A DNA stretch of 64,000 bases from Isoetes taiwanensis (GCA_021234155.1 JAJEKV010000020.1:9263966-9327965), one strand, 5' to 3'. Numbered from the stretch's first letter, positions 13,942 through 24,825 are shown. Numbers and translations: made by a program. The notes: generated by a model from the letters alone, not told the origin.

Positions 13942-14760
13942 TCTCGCCAAAACAAAAGAATGGCTGGTCCCCTCAGCCATAAAGGGTCTTCAATCTTGTG
14001 CCAAGGTGCTTGAGTAAGAATCATGGTAGAGGGAGAATGAAATGTGCAAATGTTGGTAGAATAGAAGTGAATATGGTGGAGGGGGGATGTAAGTGGAATA
14101 TGATAAGTGAAAAATGATGAGAATGAGTATGAGTATGATAGGATAGTGATGGGAATGGGATGTATGAGGGGGGAAAATGTGAGAATGTTGAAGTCTCGCC
14201 AAAACAAAAGAATGTGTGTCTCCTTGATATCTCCAAGAGCAACTTCGCTATGATGGAAAAGCTGAATTGCAGAAAGTGCTTTCTTCTTAGGAAATGAAAG
14301 AACAAGAATAAAAGGTTAAATGGAAGGCGGGGGCTACTTTTATGGCGATGAATAAAGATGGGAAAAGGGTGCACCTGTCATGGAAACATACAAACTAGTT
14401 AGCCTTAATATCTTGCAACTCTGCTATGATGGTGAAAGTGAATTTGCAGAGTGCACATTTGGGAAGATAAAATGGAAGAGCATGGCTAAATGGGGCAGGA
14501 CTACAATGAAACAAGTGAATGAAAATGGAAAAAGGGTGCTCCACGCAAATGACACTTGGCATGTTAATAAAATCCTTGTCCAGGAAACCGTTTAATAGCT
14601 CAACCTTCATACTAGCTAACCAAGAAACATAAACTTAATGAAGACATTAGTTCTAGATTTAAAACAGGGTGAAATCCAACCTATCTAAAGCCTAACTTCA
14701 ATTCTAACTTATTCAAATTCTAGAGCATAAAAAGAGACAAGCAAATGTGTTGATCCCGGT
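13942..14760. other. Untranslated stretch between integrase and LTR B
   Basis: It is matched by 5839-6600 in element 1. It has several long but non-conserved minus-strand frames rich in His, Ser and Phe, a compositional effect of a GA-biased strand. No coding evidence. Confidence 0.6.
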
Positions 14761-14979
14761 ACCTCTTCGGTGTGAATAGTGTTGATAGGATTTGGAAGTG
14801 GCATCCCCGGTTAATTCTTTCAACCAATAAGAATTGGTGCCTGCAGTTCCAATACCTCATAGGGGGCCTCCCAAAGATTTTCAAACTTACTAGCTGAATC
14901 TTCCCTTGATTTATTCCATTTCAGAACTAATTCTCGGCCTTGAAGGTCCCTTGTATTTTATGAGCAGCTTTAAAAGCGA

Positions 14980-15949
14980 CCAAATCCTTGGCTTTTTAAG
15001 CAAATTAGCATTCTCGGCTTCCATTCTATATTCTTCTAAATGCAAAAGGGTATCCAGATCTTTCACGCAAGGCATACTCAAAGGCAAACACAACTTATGA
15101 GCTAACCTCGAGATGGAAGCTCGTTTTCCCATGGAAGCACGCCTTCAATGCCATAAACTAAGTTAAAGGGTGTGAGTGGTTGCCGCTTTGATGGTGACTC
15201 TATAAGCCCATAGGGCATCCACTAGTTTAACATGCCAATCCTTTTTGATTATCATCCCACTTTGTTTTTACGCAAAATGCCCTTCAAAACTTTATTAGTA
15301 GCTTCTCGCTTTGGACCATTACCCAGGGGTAGTAGGAGGAACTCTTGGTATGTTTGACTTTAAGAATGGTCAATAAATTAGCAATAACTTCATTCACAAA
15401 AGGAGTACCTCTATCGAATGTAATTGTAGAGGAATACCAAACGTGCACAAATATACTCATGTAAGAAGTTTGTTGTTGTAAGGGCATTAGCTTGTCTCAA
15501 AGGAATTGTCTTGCCCATTTGGTAAAATAATCAGAGCCGCCAATAATGTCTGATGTTGCCCAGAAGAAGAGGGGTTAATAGGACCAATATAATCTAATCC
15601 CCAAATTTGAAAAGGTCCTCCAAGAAATTATGGGGTTTGAAAGGTTGGGAGAAGGATCCTTTTGCCAAATATTTGGCACTTGTGGTAAGATTTAATAGCG
15701 ATAACATCTTTAAATATTGTAGGCCAATAGTAACCTGACACGAGAATTTTCTTGGCAATGGTATCTCAAAAAATGGCCTCCACATACTCCTTCATGCATT
15801 TCTCTAATGATCAAGGCAGATTCTTCTTCATTGACACACCTCAATAATAGTCCATCCTTGTTGACTTTACATAAAACATCATTAATCATTTTGAACCGCT
15901 TTTCTTTCTTTAAATCTCCTTTCTTTGACTTGAGGTCAATCGAGGGCAT
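14980..15949 (-). pseudogene. Gypsy integrase, element 2
   Basis: Zinc-binding N-terminal part: IIREMHEGVCGGH in the frame 15710-15949. Core: TFDRGTPFVNEVI then SSYYPWVMVQSEK in the frame 15284-15487. The Asp of FDRG and the Glu of QSEK are separated by exactly 35 residues, the D-35-E spacing of retroviral-type integrases. The NG before QSE has become MV through a frame or base change. The C-terminal region near 14.9-15.1 kb contains a coiled AEN-rich segment. The domain inserts element DNA into chromosomes. Element 1 has the same arrangement at about 7.0-7.9 kb. Confidence 0.85.
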
Positions 15950-16123
15950 CTCCTTGAACGTAGAAAATTCTTTATAGGTAGGTGGTCATATTGGCCCTCA
16001 TCATCATCATCGCGTGCAAATAAGCTCAAAGCATCCACAAAATCAACAACTTCTACTACATCCTCATGGTCAAAGAAAATATAAGGTAAATAAAGACAGG
16101 ACTCTTCACTTGATGTAGCTCTT

Positions 16124-16441
16124 TTATAGAAATATCAAAGGTTTGTAACTTGCAAGCCCACCTTTGAATTTTTGGTTTAGAGGTAGCCTTACCAAATAAC
16201 AAACCCTGTTGGATTTTGCTTCATATAAACTTGAACCGAACTCTTCAATAATAAATGACCTTGTCACATCCAATGAGAAACATGAGAGAAGCAAGAGACT
16301 TTTCTCCATTCCGGGTGTATTTTTTCTTAGGCTTGAACTCCACCGCTTGTCGGCTAAAAAGCTATGGTGTGCTTGTCCCGTAATAGCTAAGCCTATGGCC
16401 TTTTTAGTAATAGTAATGTAGACCTCAAATGGCTTGGCCAA
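16124..16441 (-). pseudogene. RNase H-like domain downstream of RT
   Basis: A 105-codon frame reads KPFEVYITITKKAIGLAI, resembling the start of the RT-connected RNase H (RT_RNaseH) domain of Gypsy elements. It continues with IEEFGSSLYEAKSNRVCYLVR. The usual catalytic Asp after PFxVxxD is not visible (ITIT instead), so this copy may be a degenerate connection/RNase H domain, as in elements whose activity has moved to a second domain. Element 1 has the same segment around 7.97-8.29 kb. Confidence 0.6.
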
Positions 16442-16559
16442 ATCTGGTTTTTTAGGAGAGTTGCTTCACAAATGGACTTTATAAGCAATTCAAAAGACTC
16501 TTGGCAATCTGATGACCATGTGACGGGGACATGCTTGCTCAGATTTGGAAATCCTGCCT

Positions 16560-17420
16560 ATTCTTGTCGACTTAGAGATAGGGCTTATAATGTGAGCAAA
16601 ATTAGAATATACATCCTAAGAAAACTAGTCATGCCAATAAAACTTTTGACTGCTTCAAATTTTTGGGGCACCAGTTTTTTGAGCTTCAACTTTTTCTTGT
16701 GCCACTGTATATCATTGTTGGATACCTCGTGTCCCAAAAGTTGCCCTTTGGATGCAAAAAAAATACACTTCTTTGGATTAAGGTTGACCCCAGATTCCCT
16801 ACAAAGAACATATCTTTGCCAACAATTCCAAATGATTAGTAGGGTGAGATCCTAAACAAAGGTCATCCAAATAAACTCTGAATTCTTGAGGAGACATAGG
16901 CCTAAAATAACATCCATGGCTCTCTGGAAAGTAGCAGGTGCATTCATTAGTCCAAAAGGCATTCTTTTCATTGCATAAGTTCCCCAAGGAGTAATAAAAG
17001 AGGTCTTGGGTTGGTCTCTTTACAGTAATACTAATCTGATTGAATCCGACAATCCATCTAAAATGAGTACACCTCTTTACACCTTGACATATAAGATCTC
17101 TTCTAAAAAGGGCAAGGGTAGCAATCTTTGATGGTAGCCTTGTTAAGATCTCGATAGTCAATGCAAATCCTTAAGGCACCACTTTTTTTTTCTCCCAGGG
17201 GACAATACAAGATACCCATTCGATTAATAATCTCAATAATAACACCTGCATCCAACATCTTATCCAATTCATCTTTAATTAATCCCATGAGTGAGGCATT
17301 AATCCTTCTTAATTTTGAAAAACAGGTTTACAACCTTCTTTAATCTTAATTTCAAATTGACATACCTCAGTTTGATACCGATAGCTCTCAATAATCCCAA
17401 ACAAATACATCTTTCCCTTT
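16560..17420 (-). pseudogene. Gypsy reverse transcriptase, element 2
   Basis: [17 protein letters not shown] is encoded near 17109-17165, the classic motif before the first catalytic Asp. RVYLDDL follows, with YLDD at 16862-16873, the active-site block of Gypsy RT. Upstream, ELDKMLDAGVI is the usual finger-region helix. The frame changes several times, mostly at sites where the two element copies differ. In element 1 the YLDD site (about 8716-8726) has lost one base. Confidence 0.85.
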
Positions 17421-17639
17421 TTCTTCAAAGAACATTTGTATATCCTCCCTATCTTGATATTCAATCAGATCTCCAACAAATAGGGTTCTAGTCTTACCAT
17501 TTTTTGTGATAGTAATCTCTTCAAGATCTCTTTCCCTCGATGCATTGATGGTTGGGATAGGACAAAAGAGCCTTCACCTCATTAGCATCAAGGTCTTCCT
17601 GGAATAGCTCCCTCGGTCGGGTGTGACATAAGAGTTTCT

Positions 17640-18035
17640 CTACATAGAGCATCAGCTTCCACATTTTCTTCTCTTGGTATGTGAGTAATCTCCCATGAGA
17701 CAAAACTCAAAAGTACCCCATTACTTGTTTTTTGGGAGCTCCATATCGCATTTTTTTGTTTGGTAATCTCCACGAGACTTGCCTGCAAATTAATTCAGAG
17801 TCACAAAAAATGTGGATGTTGGCAATATCCATAGCTTTGGCTTCACGAAGACTCTGCAATCAAAGCTTTATATTACTTTGCATTAGATGTGATTTGGGGA
17901 AGATTCTTCCCACTTTAGCTAAAAGTTTATGAGAGGAATCTTTAAGAATAAGCTAGGATGATGCAATATTTAGTTTTAGAAATACCTCCATCAAACCATA
18001 AGAGTCGATGGTCCTTGTCTGCTGGGGAGTGCACA
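17640..18035 (-). pseudogene. Extra RNase H domain lying between protease and RT
   Basis: Reading the minus strand with frame changes allowed, the segment begins with LLWFDGGIS (first catalytic Asp), continues with ALIAESLREAKAMDIANIHIFCDSEL (the DS block) and ends with ITHIPREENVEADAL (the final AD block). Order and spacing (about 130 residues) match a type-I RNase H, in the style of the archaeal-type RNase H known from Tat/Ogre elements. In canonical Gypsy elements RNase H follows RT, and the Tat extra domain is also normally downstream. Here it lies before RT, and a second RNase H-like region follows RT. The same block is present in element 1 (about 9.5-9.87 kb), so the order belongs to the family. 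Confidence 0.75.
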
Positions 18036-18433
18036 TTCCATAATGAGGGGAACCATTTCATAACTCTTTGATCTTGCCTTTTTATTTTATCTGAAGATCC
18101 CAAGGGTTCTTCAATTAACATTTCTTTTAATAAAATGTACCTCTTCCTTTGAGTCATAGGAGCCCTCTTGGTTATAAATTGTAGCAATCTGAGAGCCATT
18201 TGAGATGGTACATCTCCCTTTGAGACCAGACTGGCACGGCATCCACAAGTGGCTAACCATCTCCTTCCCGCCAGTAGTCATAGATATCAGATTCATCTCC
18301 TATATCTTCAAAAAGCCACCACAATAAAGTTAGCAGCTTCTGATTATGCCTTCTCAGATGCGGGCACTTTAGTCACCACACCAACAGGAGAAATCTTAGC
18401 ATTATAAAAGATTTTAATAGCATAGAGGCTTTC

Positions 18434-18808
18434 TTATCCACCCTCAAAACCACACGTCTTCATAATATGGTATGGCATAATATTTAGGGGAGAACCCCCA
18501 TCAAGTAACACATTGGAAAAGGTATACCCTCCTAGAGCAGCTGAGCATGTAAATGCTCCAGGGTCTTCTTCATGCTGTGCTAGAATAAGGTCAGTGGCAT
18601 CAGTAAAATTCACACAAGCATTTAATACCTCACCATTGGTTTGTTGAAGTACCCTTTTCCTGTAACTAGGTGCAATCTTTAATAAAGTAAAGAGATCCAC
18701 ACTCACCTTGGAATTTTTAAGCAAAACATCAACCTCATCGAAGTCTTGATCTTTCTTACCATATTTTTGCTGAGGGGGTGGAGCTATGATCTGAGCAGGT
18801 GACTCCAT
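18434..18808 (-). pseudogene. Gypsy aspartic protease, element 2
   Basis: A 124-codon frame ends with NVLLDGGSPLNIMPYHIMK. The DGGS block is the aspartic-protease catalytic site in the form common to plant Gypsy elements (in place of DTG/DSG), with the hydrophobic LL before it. It would process the gag-pol polyprotein. It follows the zinc knuckles directly. The upstream part (KNSKVSVDLFTLLKIAPSYRK) is a linker. The equivalent in element 1 lies around 10.25-10.65 kb. Confidence 0.8.
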
Positions 18809-19029
18809 CTGTTGTGTGGCACAAGCCTGGCAGTAGAATGCCTACTTGGTTCAGCATGTACTTGAGCTTCATTCATGCTTCTAGTTTGCACCACCATGAC
18901 TTCTTCAGATTTAGGAACTTCTGTAGCTTGGATAAATCTTATAGAGGTGCTTGGTTCAGCAAATCTCACAGGAGGTTTAGGCTCTGGTCTCTTCTCCTTT
19001 TCCTGTTTAGCAAAATATTCCTTAACAGC

Positions 19030-19173
19030 ACACCTAGCATCAGTATGACCAACTTCTTTACAAAAAGAACAAACAGGACATTCCTTTCCAAAGTGACCTT
19101 TTCTATTACATTTGGGGCATACTTGCCAATAGCATATTTCTGATGGGTGGGAATTCCTATTGCAATGAATACA
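19030..19173 (-). pseudogene. Gypsy nucleocapsid: three CCHC zinc knuckles
   Basis: Three perfect CX2CX4HX4C knuckles stand in tandem: CIHCNRNSHPSEIC, CPKCNRKGHFGKEC and CSFCKEVGHTDARC, all in one open frame (18784-19218). Most plant Gypsy gag proteins carry one or two knuckles, so three is notable. The role is binding the packaged RNA. The copy in element 1 lies near 10.85-11.0 kb and is frame-broken. Confidence 0.88.
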
Positions 19174-19721
19174 TTGTGGTAAAGTTTTACCCGCTTTGCA
19201 GCCTTTGAGTTCAACCAATTGTTTGGTTATTTCGGCATTAAGGCTTCAAGAACCTTGGATAGGTCTGACTTGACCTCTTGCAACTTGAGAATTGGCTTCT
19301 CCTCTTTAGATTTCTTTTTTTCTTTTTGTATGGCATAGACTGGAATAGAAGGGGATGATCATAATGTGCATCAAGAACATCGATAAAACGGGTCATGATT
19401 ATGAGGAGGAACATGGTGCTTATCGCAAAAGTAGAAAGCATCCGGGTTAGATCGGTGGTTTTGGCAAAGACCTTGTATATGGAATCAAACCCTTGCAGCT
19501 TGGATTTTGAGCAATTTTCTTTGGATATCCTGGTCTTCTTTGTAGACCATTAATAAAAGCAGAACTAAAAACAGAGTTGGGATGGTGATTTGTGCTTTTG
19601 ACATCCGCTCATGAATGTACTAAACCTTTCCTTATACCTGGTTCACACTTTCTCCTCGCATGTATAGAAAAACCTTTGCAATTCATTAACCAAATCTTGT
19701 GGAGCAACTAACTTACCAAAT

Positions 19722-20120
19722 CTATCCAAACTTCTTGACAAGTTCATCCCATGAGGTGGTACCCATCAACTTCTCATAGGTTAACCAAGCACCAGCTTCA
19801 CTCTCATCTTTGAAACATTTTTCAAATTCTGAAAGCTTGCATCCTTTCTTGAAACCATAATCCCTGTAATAGTCTTCAAAAATTCTCAAAAAGTGATTAG
19901 CACTCATACTGGAATCAAAGGTAGGCAAGGGAACAGGGACATTCAACTCAAACTGGTATGGCATGTTCTGAAGTAAGCTAGCTGAGAAGCTTGAAGGCAA
20001 TGGCCTCTCTCTGCAATGATCCGATACATCAATATCTTCCAATGGTTCTGATTCTGCTGGAAATTTTTGCTTTGGAGCCATGAGTTCTGAGATCCAGGAA
20101 GATCTCGGTAGAACCTCCAA
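19722..20120 (-). pseudogene. Gypsy gag (capsid) region, element 2
   Basis: This 132-codon open stretch has MAPKQKF from an ATG at 20084, about 36 bases beyond the 5' LTR, and continues through NHFLRIFEDYYRDYGF and SEAGAWLTYEKLMG. That resembles the retrotransposon gag (Retrotrans_gag) fold of plant Gypsy elements. An upstream in-frame start at 20120 would lie in the primer-binding site and is unlikely. Capsid packages element RNA. The frame breaks near 19722 and continues in other frames toward the zinc knuckles. Element 1 has the same region around 11.5-11.9 kb with more breaks. Confidence 0.75.
20101..20119 (-). other. Primer-binding site for tRNA-Gln
   Basis: Three bases inside the 5' LTR, the plus strand reads GATCTCGGTAGAACCTCCA, which is the 3' end (T-stem, acceptor stem, CCA) of plant cytosolic tRNA-Gln as I know it. 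The minus strand therefore carries its complement, beginning TGGAGGTTCTACC. This is where tRNA-Gln would prime minus-strand DNA synthesis. The equivalent site of element 1 (11913-11930) has lost one C. Confidence 0.85.
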
Positions 20121-20122
20121 GA

Positions 20123-22165
20123 TGTTGACCCTAAACCTGGCTTAAAGGTCAACCACAAGAATCCAACTTGAGTTTTCACTCAAATTGGGGTGTGAACCTC
20201 CAGATCACTTAAGGTGATCAGTCTATGCAAGAAAATTCCAAAGAGACGTTCAAAAAATTTGAGTTCTATACCTTTCCCATTTCCAAAAAATGGTACCTTT
20301 GCCAAAACAATTGTGGTGTCGAGATGCAGATCAATTTTTTAAGTCAGATACAATAGACTTGGTCAAAAAAGTTGTAGTTAACCAACAGTAAAGCTTCTGA
20401 CCAAGTCAGAGACTTAATCTGTGAGTTATTCGAGCTCAAAGTGAGGTCAAATTTTAGTCAATAGAGGTCAAATGTGGAAAACAGTGATCAGAATTTGAGA
20501 TTTGGAGTTGCTAATCATCTTTTTGAGAAATTCCAAAGTAGGTAGGTTGCAATAGTGCTAGGGAAGAGGGGCAAGCAATCAGATCCTCATTTGGAGGTGT
20601 AGAAGTATTTTTTGTAACTAGATTTGGCAAAATACAGTCAAAACTGTCCAAATCCGAGAGCAATTTTTTTGAATTTGAGCTATACTTGATATTTTTGAAT
20701 GATTCCAACTCCTCTGGCTAGCACAGGCTCTAAGAATAGATGGCAAGTGGTCCAAAAGAATAGAGAAACACACTAGAATTTTCTCAGAGAATATTTTGAA
20801 TCAAGAATTGTAAAATAACATATCGTAAAATGGATTTTGACAACTTGGCAATCGATTTAAATTGATATGGAGGTAAATATATCATGATAACAGAATATAA
20901 GGATGCTTCATAGCTTTAATCACAGGAAAATAATCTTCTCAAGTCAATAAATAATTTTTAAAGGTAATGTCAACTAGATCTTGTGAATCCAGTTGAGGAG
21001 AGCTCAAGAACTTCAAGGATCGGCCCAGATCTTGCTCAGCAATGATCAATGTAGGATCTGAATACTCGGGCCTTCAAAAATCTTACATTATTGTCTCCTA
21101 AGATATATGTTTTTGGTTTAACGGTTTCAGCATATTAGGGCTTAAATTTAGGCTTGATAAGATGCTTAAGAGCGAAATGCAGAAATAGATAGGTTTCAGA
21201 GTTTAATGCTTCCATTCCGCGTGATTCGAAAGGTGTCTCCATAATGGGGGGTTGGATTGAAGGTATTTTCCCAAGAATTCCGCGATACGGTCCCGTATTT
21301 TTGAGTGAATATGCCTGGAATATGCTGTATTTGACCTTTTTTGAAAGCTTGGCCAATGGTTTAAAGGCTTTTATCCAAGAAATATTTAAAGGGATGATAA
21401 ACCATTGACCATAGAGAGAATGTCCACTTGTGTAAAAAGAATAGGGAATCTTTGGGGCATCTTTAGGCAAGACTAGGAATATGCCACTATGAATATGATG
21501 ACACAAGGATGAAGACAAAAGAATTCATGAGGAAACATTTGGGGGGCAAAGGAAATAATGGGGAATGGTATTTTTAAAACAAAGGCTTAGATAGATTTTT
21601 GGGTGGACAAAGTGATGGCACATTGAAGGAAATGGCAGGGGATTTGAGGGAGATGGTAATTATAGCAAAGCAAGCATGGCAAAAGAGTGAATAATGGGTG
21701 GGAAAATAATATTGAGCCAAAAGTGCAAAAATGGGGGTAGTGTTTATGGCAACTTTTTGAGGGCAATGGTGTAAAGTGGTCATGAAGAGTAGATAGGGGA
21801 AATGCCATGGGGTAATTGGCAGATAAGTTATGGAAAGAAAATGGCTAGGCAAGGTGGATGACAAGGGTAGAACCACATATAAGGGAGTCTTCCAAACTTC
21901 AACTTCCAAACTTCAAATAATGTCTTCCAAGCTTCATAACCCAGAATCTTCTAGAGCATATTCCTGATTAAGCATTTGACCTCAAATAAAATACCTCTTG
22001 TGAAGTTTACTTGAGCATTTTTTGACTTGAAGCATGAACATCTTTTGACCTCCATATCAATTGTTGAATGACAAGAATCTTCCAAACTTTGACCTAGTCT
22101 TGAAATGAGTTGACCTAGCTTGAATCAATAGATTCTGATAGGCATGTTGCCCTTTTGGGGCAACA
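20123..22165 (-). repeat. Gypsy LTR C (rightmost; 5' LTR of element 2)
   Basis: 2,043 bp, TGTTG...CAACA ends. Being the 5' LTR of a minus-strand element, it would hold the promoter. It is followed after only 13 bp by a long (GA)n tract, so the outer flank is a microsatellite. Confidence 0.92.
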
Positions 22166-22175
22166 CTCAAGAAAA

Positions 22176-22331
<156 letters not shown>

Positions 22332-22470
22332 GAAGTGTTTATTTACGCCTGCTGGAGACCCATCAGTCTATAAGACGCAGTAACATTACATCAAAAATTG
22401 TCACCAACACCATCCTGTAGGTACTGCCTCACTCTCCGCATCCTCGCTAATACTACAATCACTAACAATT

Positions 22471-23316
22471 TCATCTCCTAGAATGTCCTTCTCGTCTCTC
22501 CAATACATCAAATACAAAATGACATACGACTTTAGTAGGAAGCTCAAACAATTCTAGCAGTGTCAACGCATGCACCCCCCAATGATATCGTATATCTTTA
22601 TAAGCTGAGCAGTATAACAGCGTGTGACTTTCATCCTCTATTTTTGCATCCCCACACATCTCACATATGCGGTGTTCCCATGGTATCTTGTGCCACCGCC
22701 CTGTCTCTACCTTCAAGTAATGCGAGCTAAGTCTCATGCGGGCTAACACATGTCTGAAATGCAGGGAAACATCATCCAATAGATACTTAGCTCCCCCAAG
22801 TTGAGGGTTTATGGCAGTTCGATAGAACAACATTTTGGTCTCAGGTGCTCTCCAAAGCTTGTCACATACCCGTCGCCGTACCAATTCTTGTATATCAGCT
22901 TTGCTACCTTCCAGTTCCTCCATCCTCAAGTTCCACTTTGCTAACCAGACTTCGGCATCATGGTACCATCCCCTATCCTTACTGGCCTGCATGGCAGTGT
23001 GAGGTAAGCGATCTCCATCCATACAACGGACTTTAGCCATATATGATGCGAACCGTACGATAGCCTCACCTTCTAAGGGAAGCAAACCCCCTTCTGAGAG
23101 CATCATAGCATAGGGTGTTTGAAGTTTAACCCCAAGTTCTGAACATAAAAACTTTTTTTGCAGCTTTTCAATGATCAACCATAGATTGGCCGTGAGACTG
23201 GGGCCCCAAACTTCACAGCCATACAACACAACAGTCTGGACCAAAGTTTTAAAGAGCATTTTTTTCATAGGCCAATTCCACAAGTAACTTTTCCTACACT
23301 GCTTCTGTAGTGCCCA
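22471..23316 (-). pseudogene. LINE-1-type retrotransposon, RT C-terminal part
   Basis: An open frame of about 280 codons (open beyond 23283 toward ALQKQCRKSYLWNWP) contains VVLYGCEVWG, the motif at the end of many non-LTR reverse transcriptases. It ends with a C-terminal zinc-knuckle-like segment, ICEMCGDAKIEDESHTLLYC. It has no methionine start because its N-terminal half is separated: the upstream RT part (VNISKTKVMVVG, FKYLGIIF) is at 26400-27130 on the same strand. The two parts join naturally if the 23.3-26.4 kb insertion is removed. Confidence 0.85.
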
Positions 23317-24109
23317 ATATGTAGCATTATAACAGGGGTTTTTTTTTGTGTTTTTGTACTGTTTTCTCTAAGGTTTTCATATGATTTGGTGGGCGTATTC
23401 ATCCAGGTGTACTAAATAGTATTTCTAGAGTGCAACCTTTTGTAAGCCGTTGACTTTAGAAAAGGGGGCAAATCCTGTGGTGAATATCCTCCCATTAATT
23501 TTAGGGTTTTTTTAGGGTTGTGTGGATTAGGGCATGACCATTTTAACTTGACTTTTTTTAAATCCCCATGTATTAACTCCATTTAACTATTTCGAACTAA
23601 CTGTTTATTTTTATTTTCTTTTAAACCTAATGTGCAGGTTAGAGAGGCGGCCTGCAGCTCACGAATCCGGCCTCCAGGCCATAGAATCCAGCCCAAATCA
23701 TCAAGGCACATCCCGATTTTGCCTTCTTAGGGATTCTTAGATCATTTCACTCCAGTAACTTGCGAATTTCAGAGTGTACAGGCCGATTCCTCTTGAGTTA
23801 GGGTTTCAAGTTATGTATGGTTGAACGGATCCAAGCACCAACAAGTTTGCAGCCAGTTTTCTTCATCAGCTATAGCAGCATTCCGTTTGGCCATAGATCA
23901 TTTCTACCAGGCATTAAATCACATAGATATAATGCTTCTCAAAAATTTCTGAAGCGTTCAGCGTTTCTGCGAGGACCAGTTGGATGGCATGTATTATCAG
24001 AGAACGTAACCCCAATGTGAACATTTTTTCACATGTTGACCCGTCTAATGTATTGCAGGGTAGCGATGGAACGTTTTAATAATCAAGGGTCCTTGGTAAA
24101 CCCGCAGCT

Positions 24110-24170
24110 ATGGCCAAGGGACCTGGTGTTTACTCTGATGTTGGCAAGAAGATAAGATGTTGGTCTTACT
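24110..24170 (+). pseudogene. VDAC (mitochondrial porin) first-exon fragment
   Basis: From an ATG at 24110 the reading is MAKGPGVYSDVGKKIR, which closely matches the start of plant voltage-dependent anion channels (MxKGPGLYxxIGKKARD). In known plant VDAC genes the first intron falls just after this point. Here similarity also stops at that point, in a GTTGG context. The preceding 450 bp may be captured 5' leader. There is no beta-barrel sequence downstream, so this is a fragment, not a gene. Confidence 0.7.
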
Positions 24171-24624
24171 TTGTAAATGGCAATGGATCATTTGGATTTT
24201 TCCTATTCGATAGGTTGTCTGTTTACATTGTCTGACTGAAGGATCTGACTTATTAGCTAACAATTGTATACATTGTTGCCTTTACCATGCCAAAGCTCCA
24301 ACACCTAAGGTTTATTATAGAGTTTTCCTATGAGTTCTCTACTCTCCATAGAGTTTATATTTATACTGTCAAGGCACCAAAAGAATGACTGACTTCTGGA
24401 CGTAGATCTTTCAAAGGCAATGAAATGCCTTCTGCCCATTATAACTTAGAAGGCATCTCATATTACTATTTTGCAAATATAACAGCTGTTAATCTAGGGT
24501 ATGGTAGATCCTTCGTCTCAGCCATATAATCATGAGCTATTTCGGCAGCCGAGCTTTGGGCTTCCATGGCTATGGCAGATTTTTGGTACCCAAATCGGCA
24601 AATCTCTAAGAGGATCATGCCGAT

Positions 24625-24825
24625 ATATGCGTTCTGGTGGAGGGAATGAGATTTAGATGCCACAACGCATTTCTGGCTGCGAGATCTGATTATTATAAAG
24701 CAATAATCAGAAGAACTACTGGTTTTTTGGAGGGAGTAAATATGCTTGAAAGTGATATGCTTCAAGTTCTTGAAGAGCATGATCTGAATGTTGATACATA
24801 TAAGAAGATGCTAGAATACATGTAC
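24625..24825 (+). pseudogene. BTB/POZ-domain exon fragment (ankyrin-BTB type)
   Basis: The open reading EGMRFRCHNAFLAARSDYY, then FLEG and DLNVDTYKKMLEYMY, matches the BTB/POZ core (xFxxHxxxLaArSxyF ... F..lLeYiYt), nearest in style to plant ankyrin-repeat BTB proteins. BTB proteins act as substrate adaptors of CUL3 ubiquitin ligases. The exon ends at TAC/GTATTG, a plausible donor at 24826. A later piece, EEMFDA then RYLLFPL in a shifted frame (25335-25380), fits the next BTB segment after an intron. One extra base breaks the frame. Confidence 0.65.

Larger units (their letters stand above)
3805..22165 (-). mobile_element. Tandem Ty3/Gypsy retrotransposon array (LTR-int-LTR-int-LTR)
   Basis: Three LTRs (3805-5838, 11934-13941, 20123-22165) alternate with two internal regions of about 6.1 and 6.2 kb, giving a period near 8.15 kb. 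All parts lie on the minus strand. Two elements share the middle LTR, the usual product of unequal recombination between LTRs of adjacent or sister copies. The first and last LTRs have no matching 5-bp target-site duplication in their outer flanks, which fits recombination or truncation rather than one clean insertion. Both internal regions carry the same gene order, but neither has an uninterrupted reading frame. RT before integrase places the family in Ty3/Gypsy. No chromodomain was seen. Confidence 0.93.

Noticed and set aside
20101..20119. Possible tRNA-Gln gene
   Set aside because: Only the 3' end is present and it lies beside the LTR, so it is a primer-binding site. No complete tRNA cloverleaf was seen in the window.
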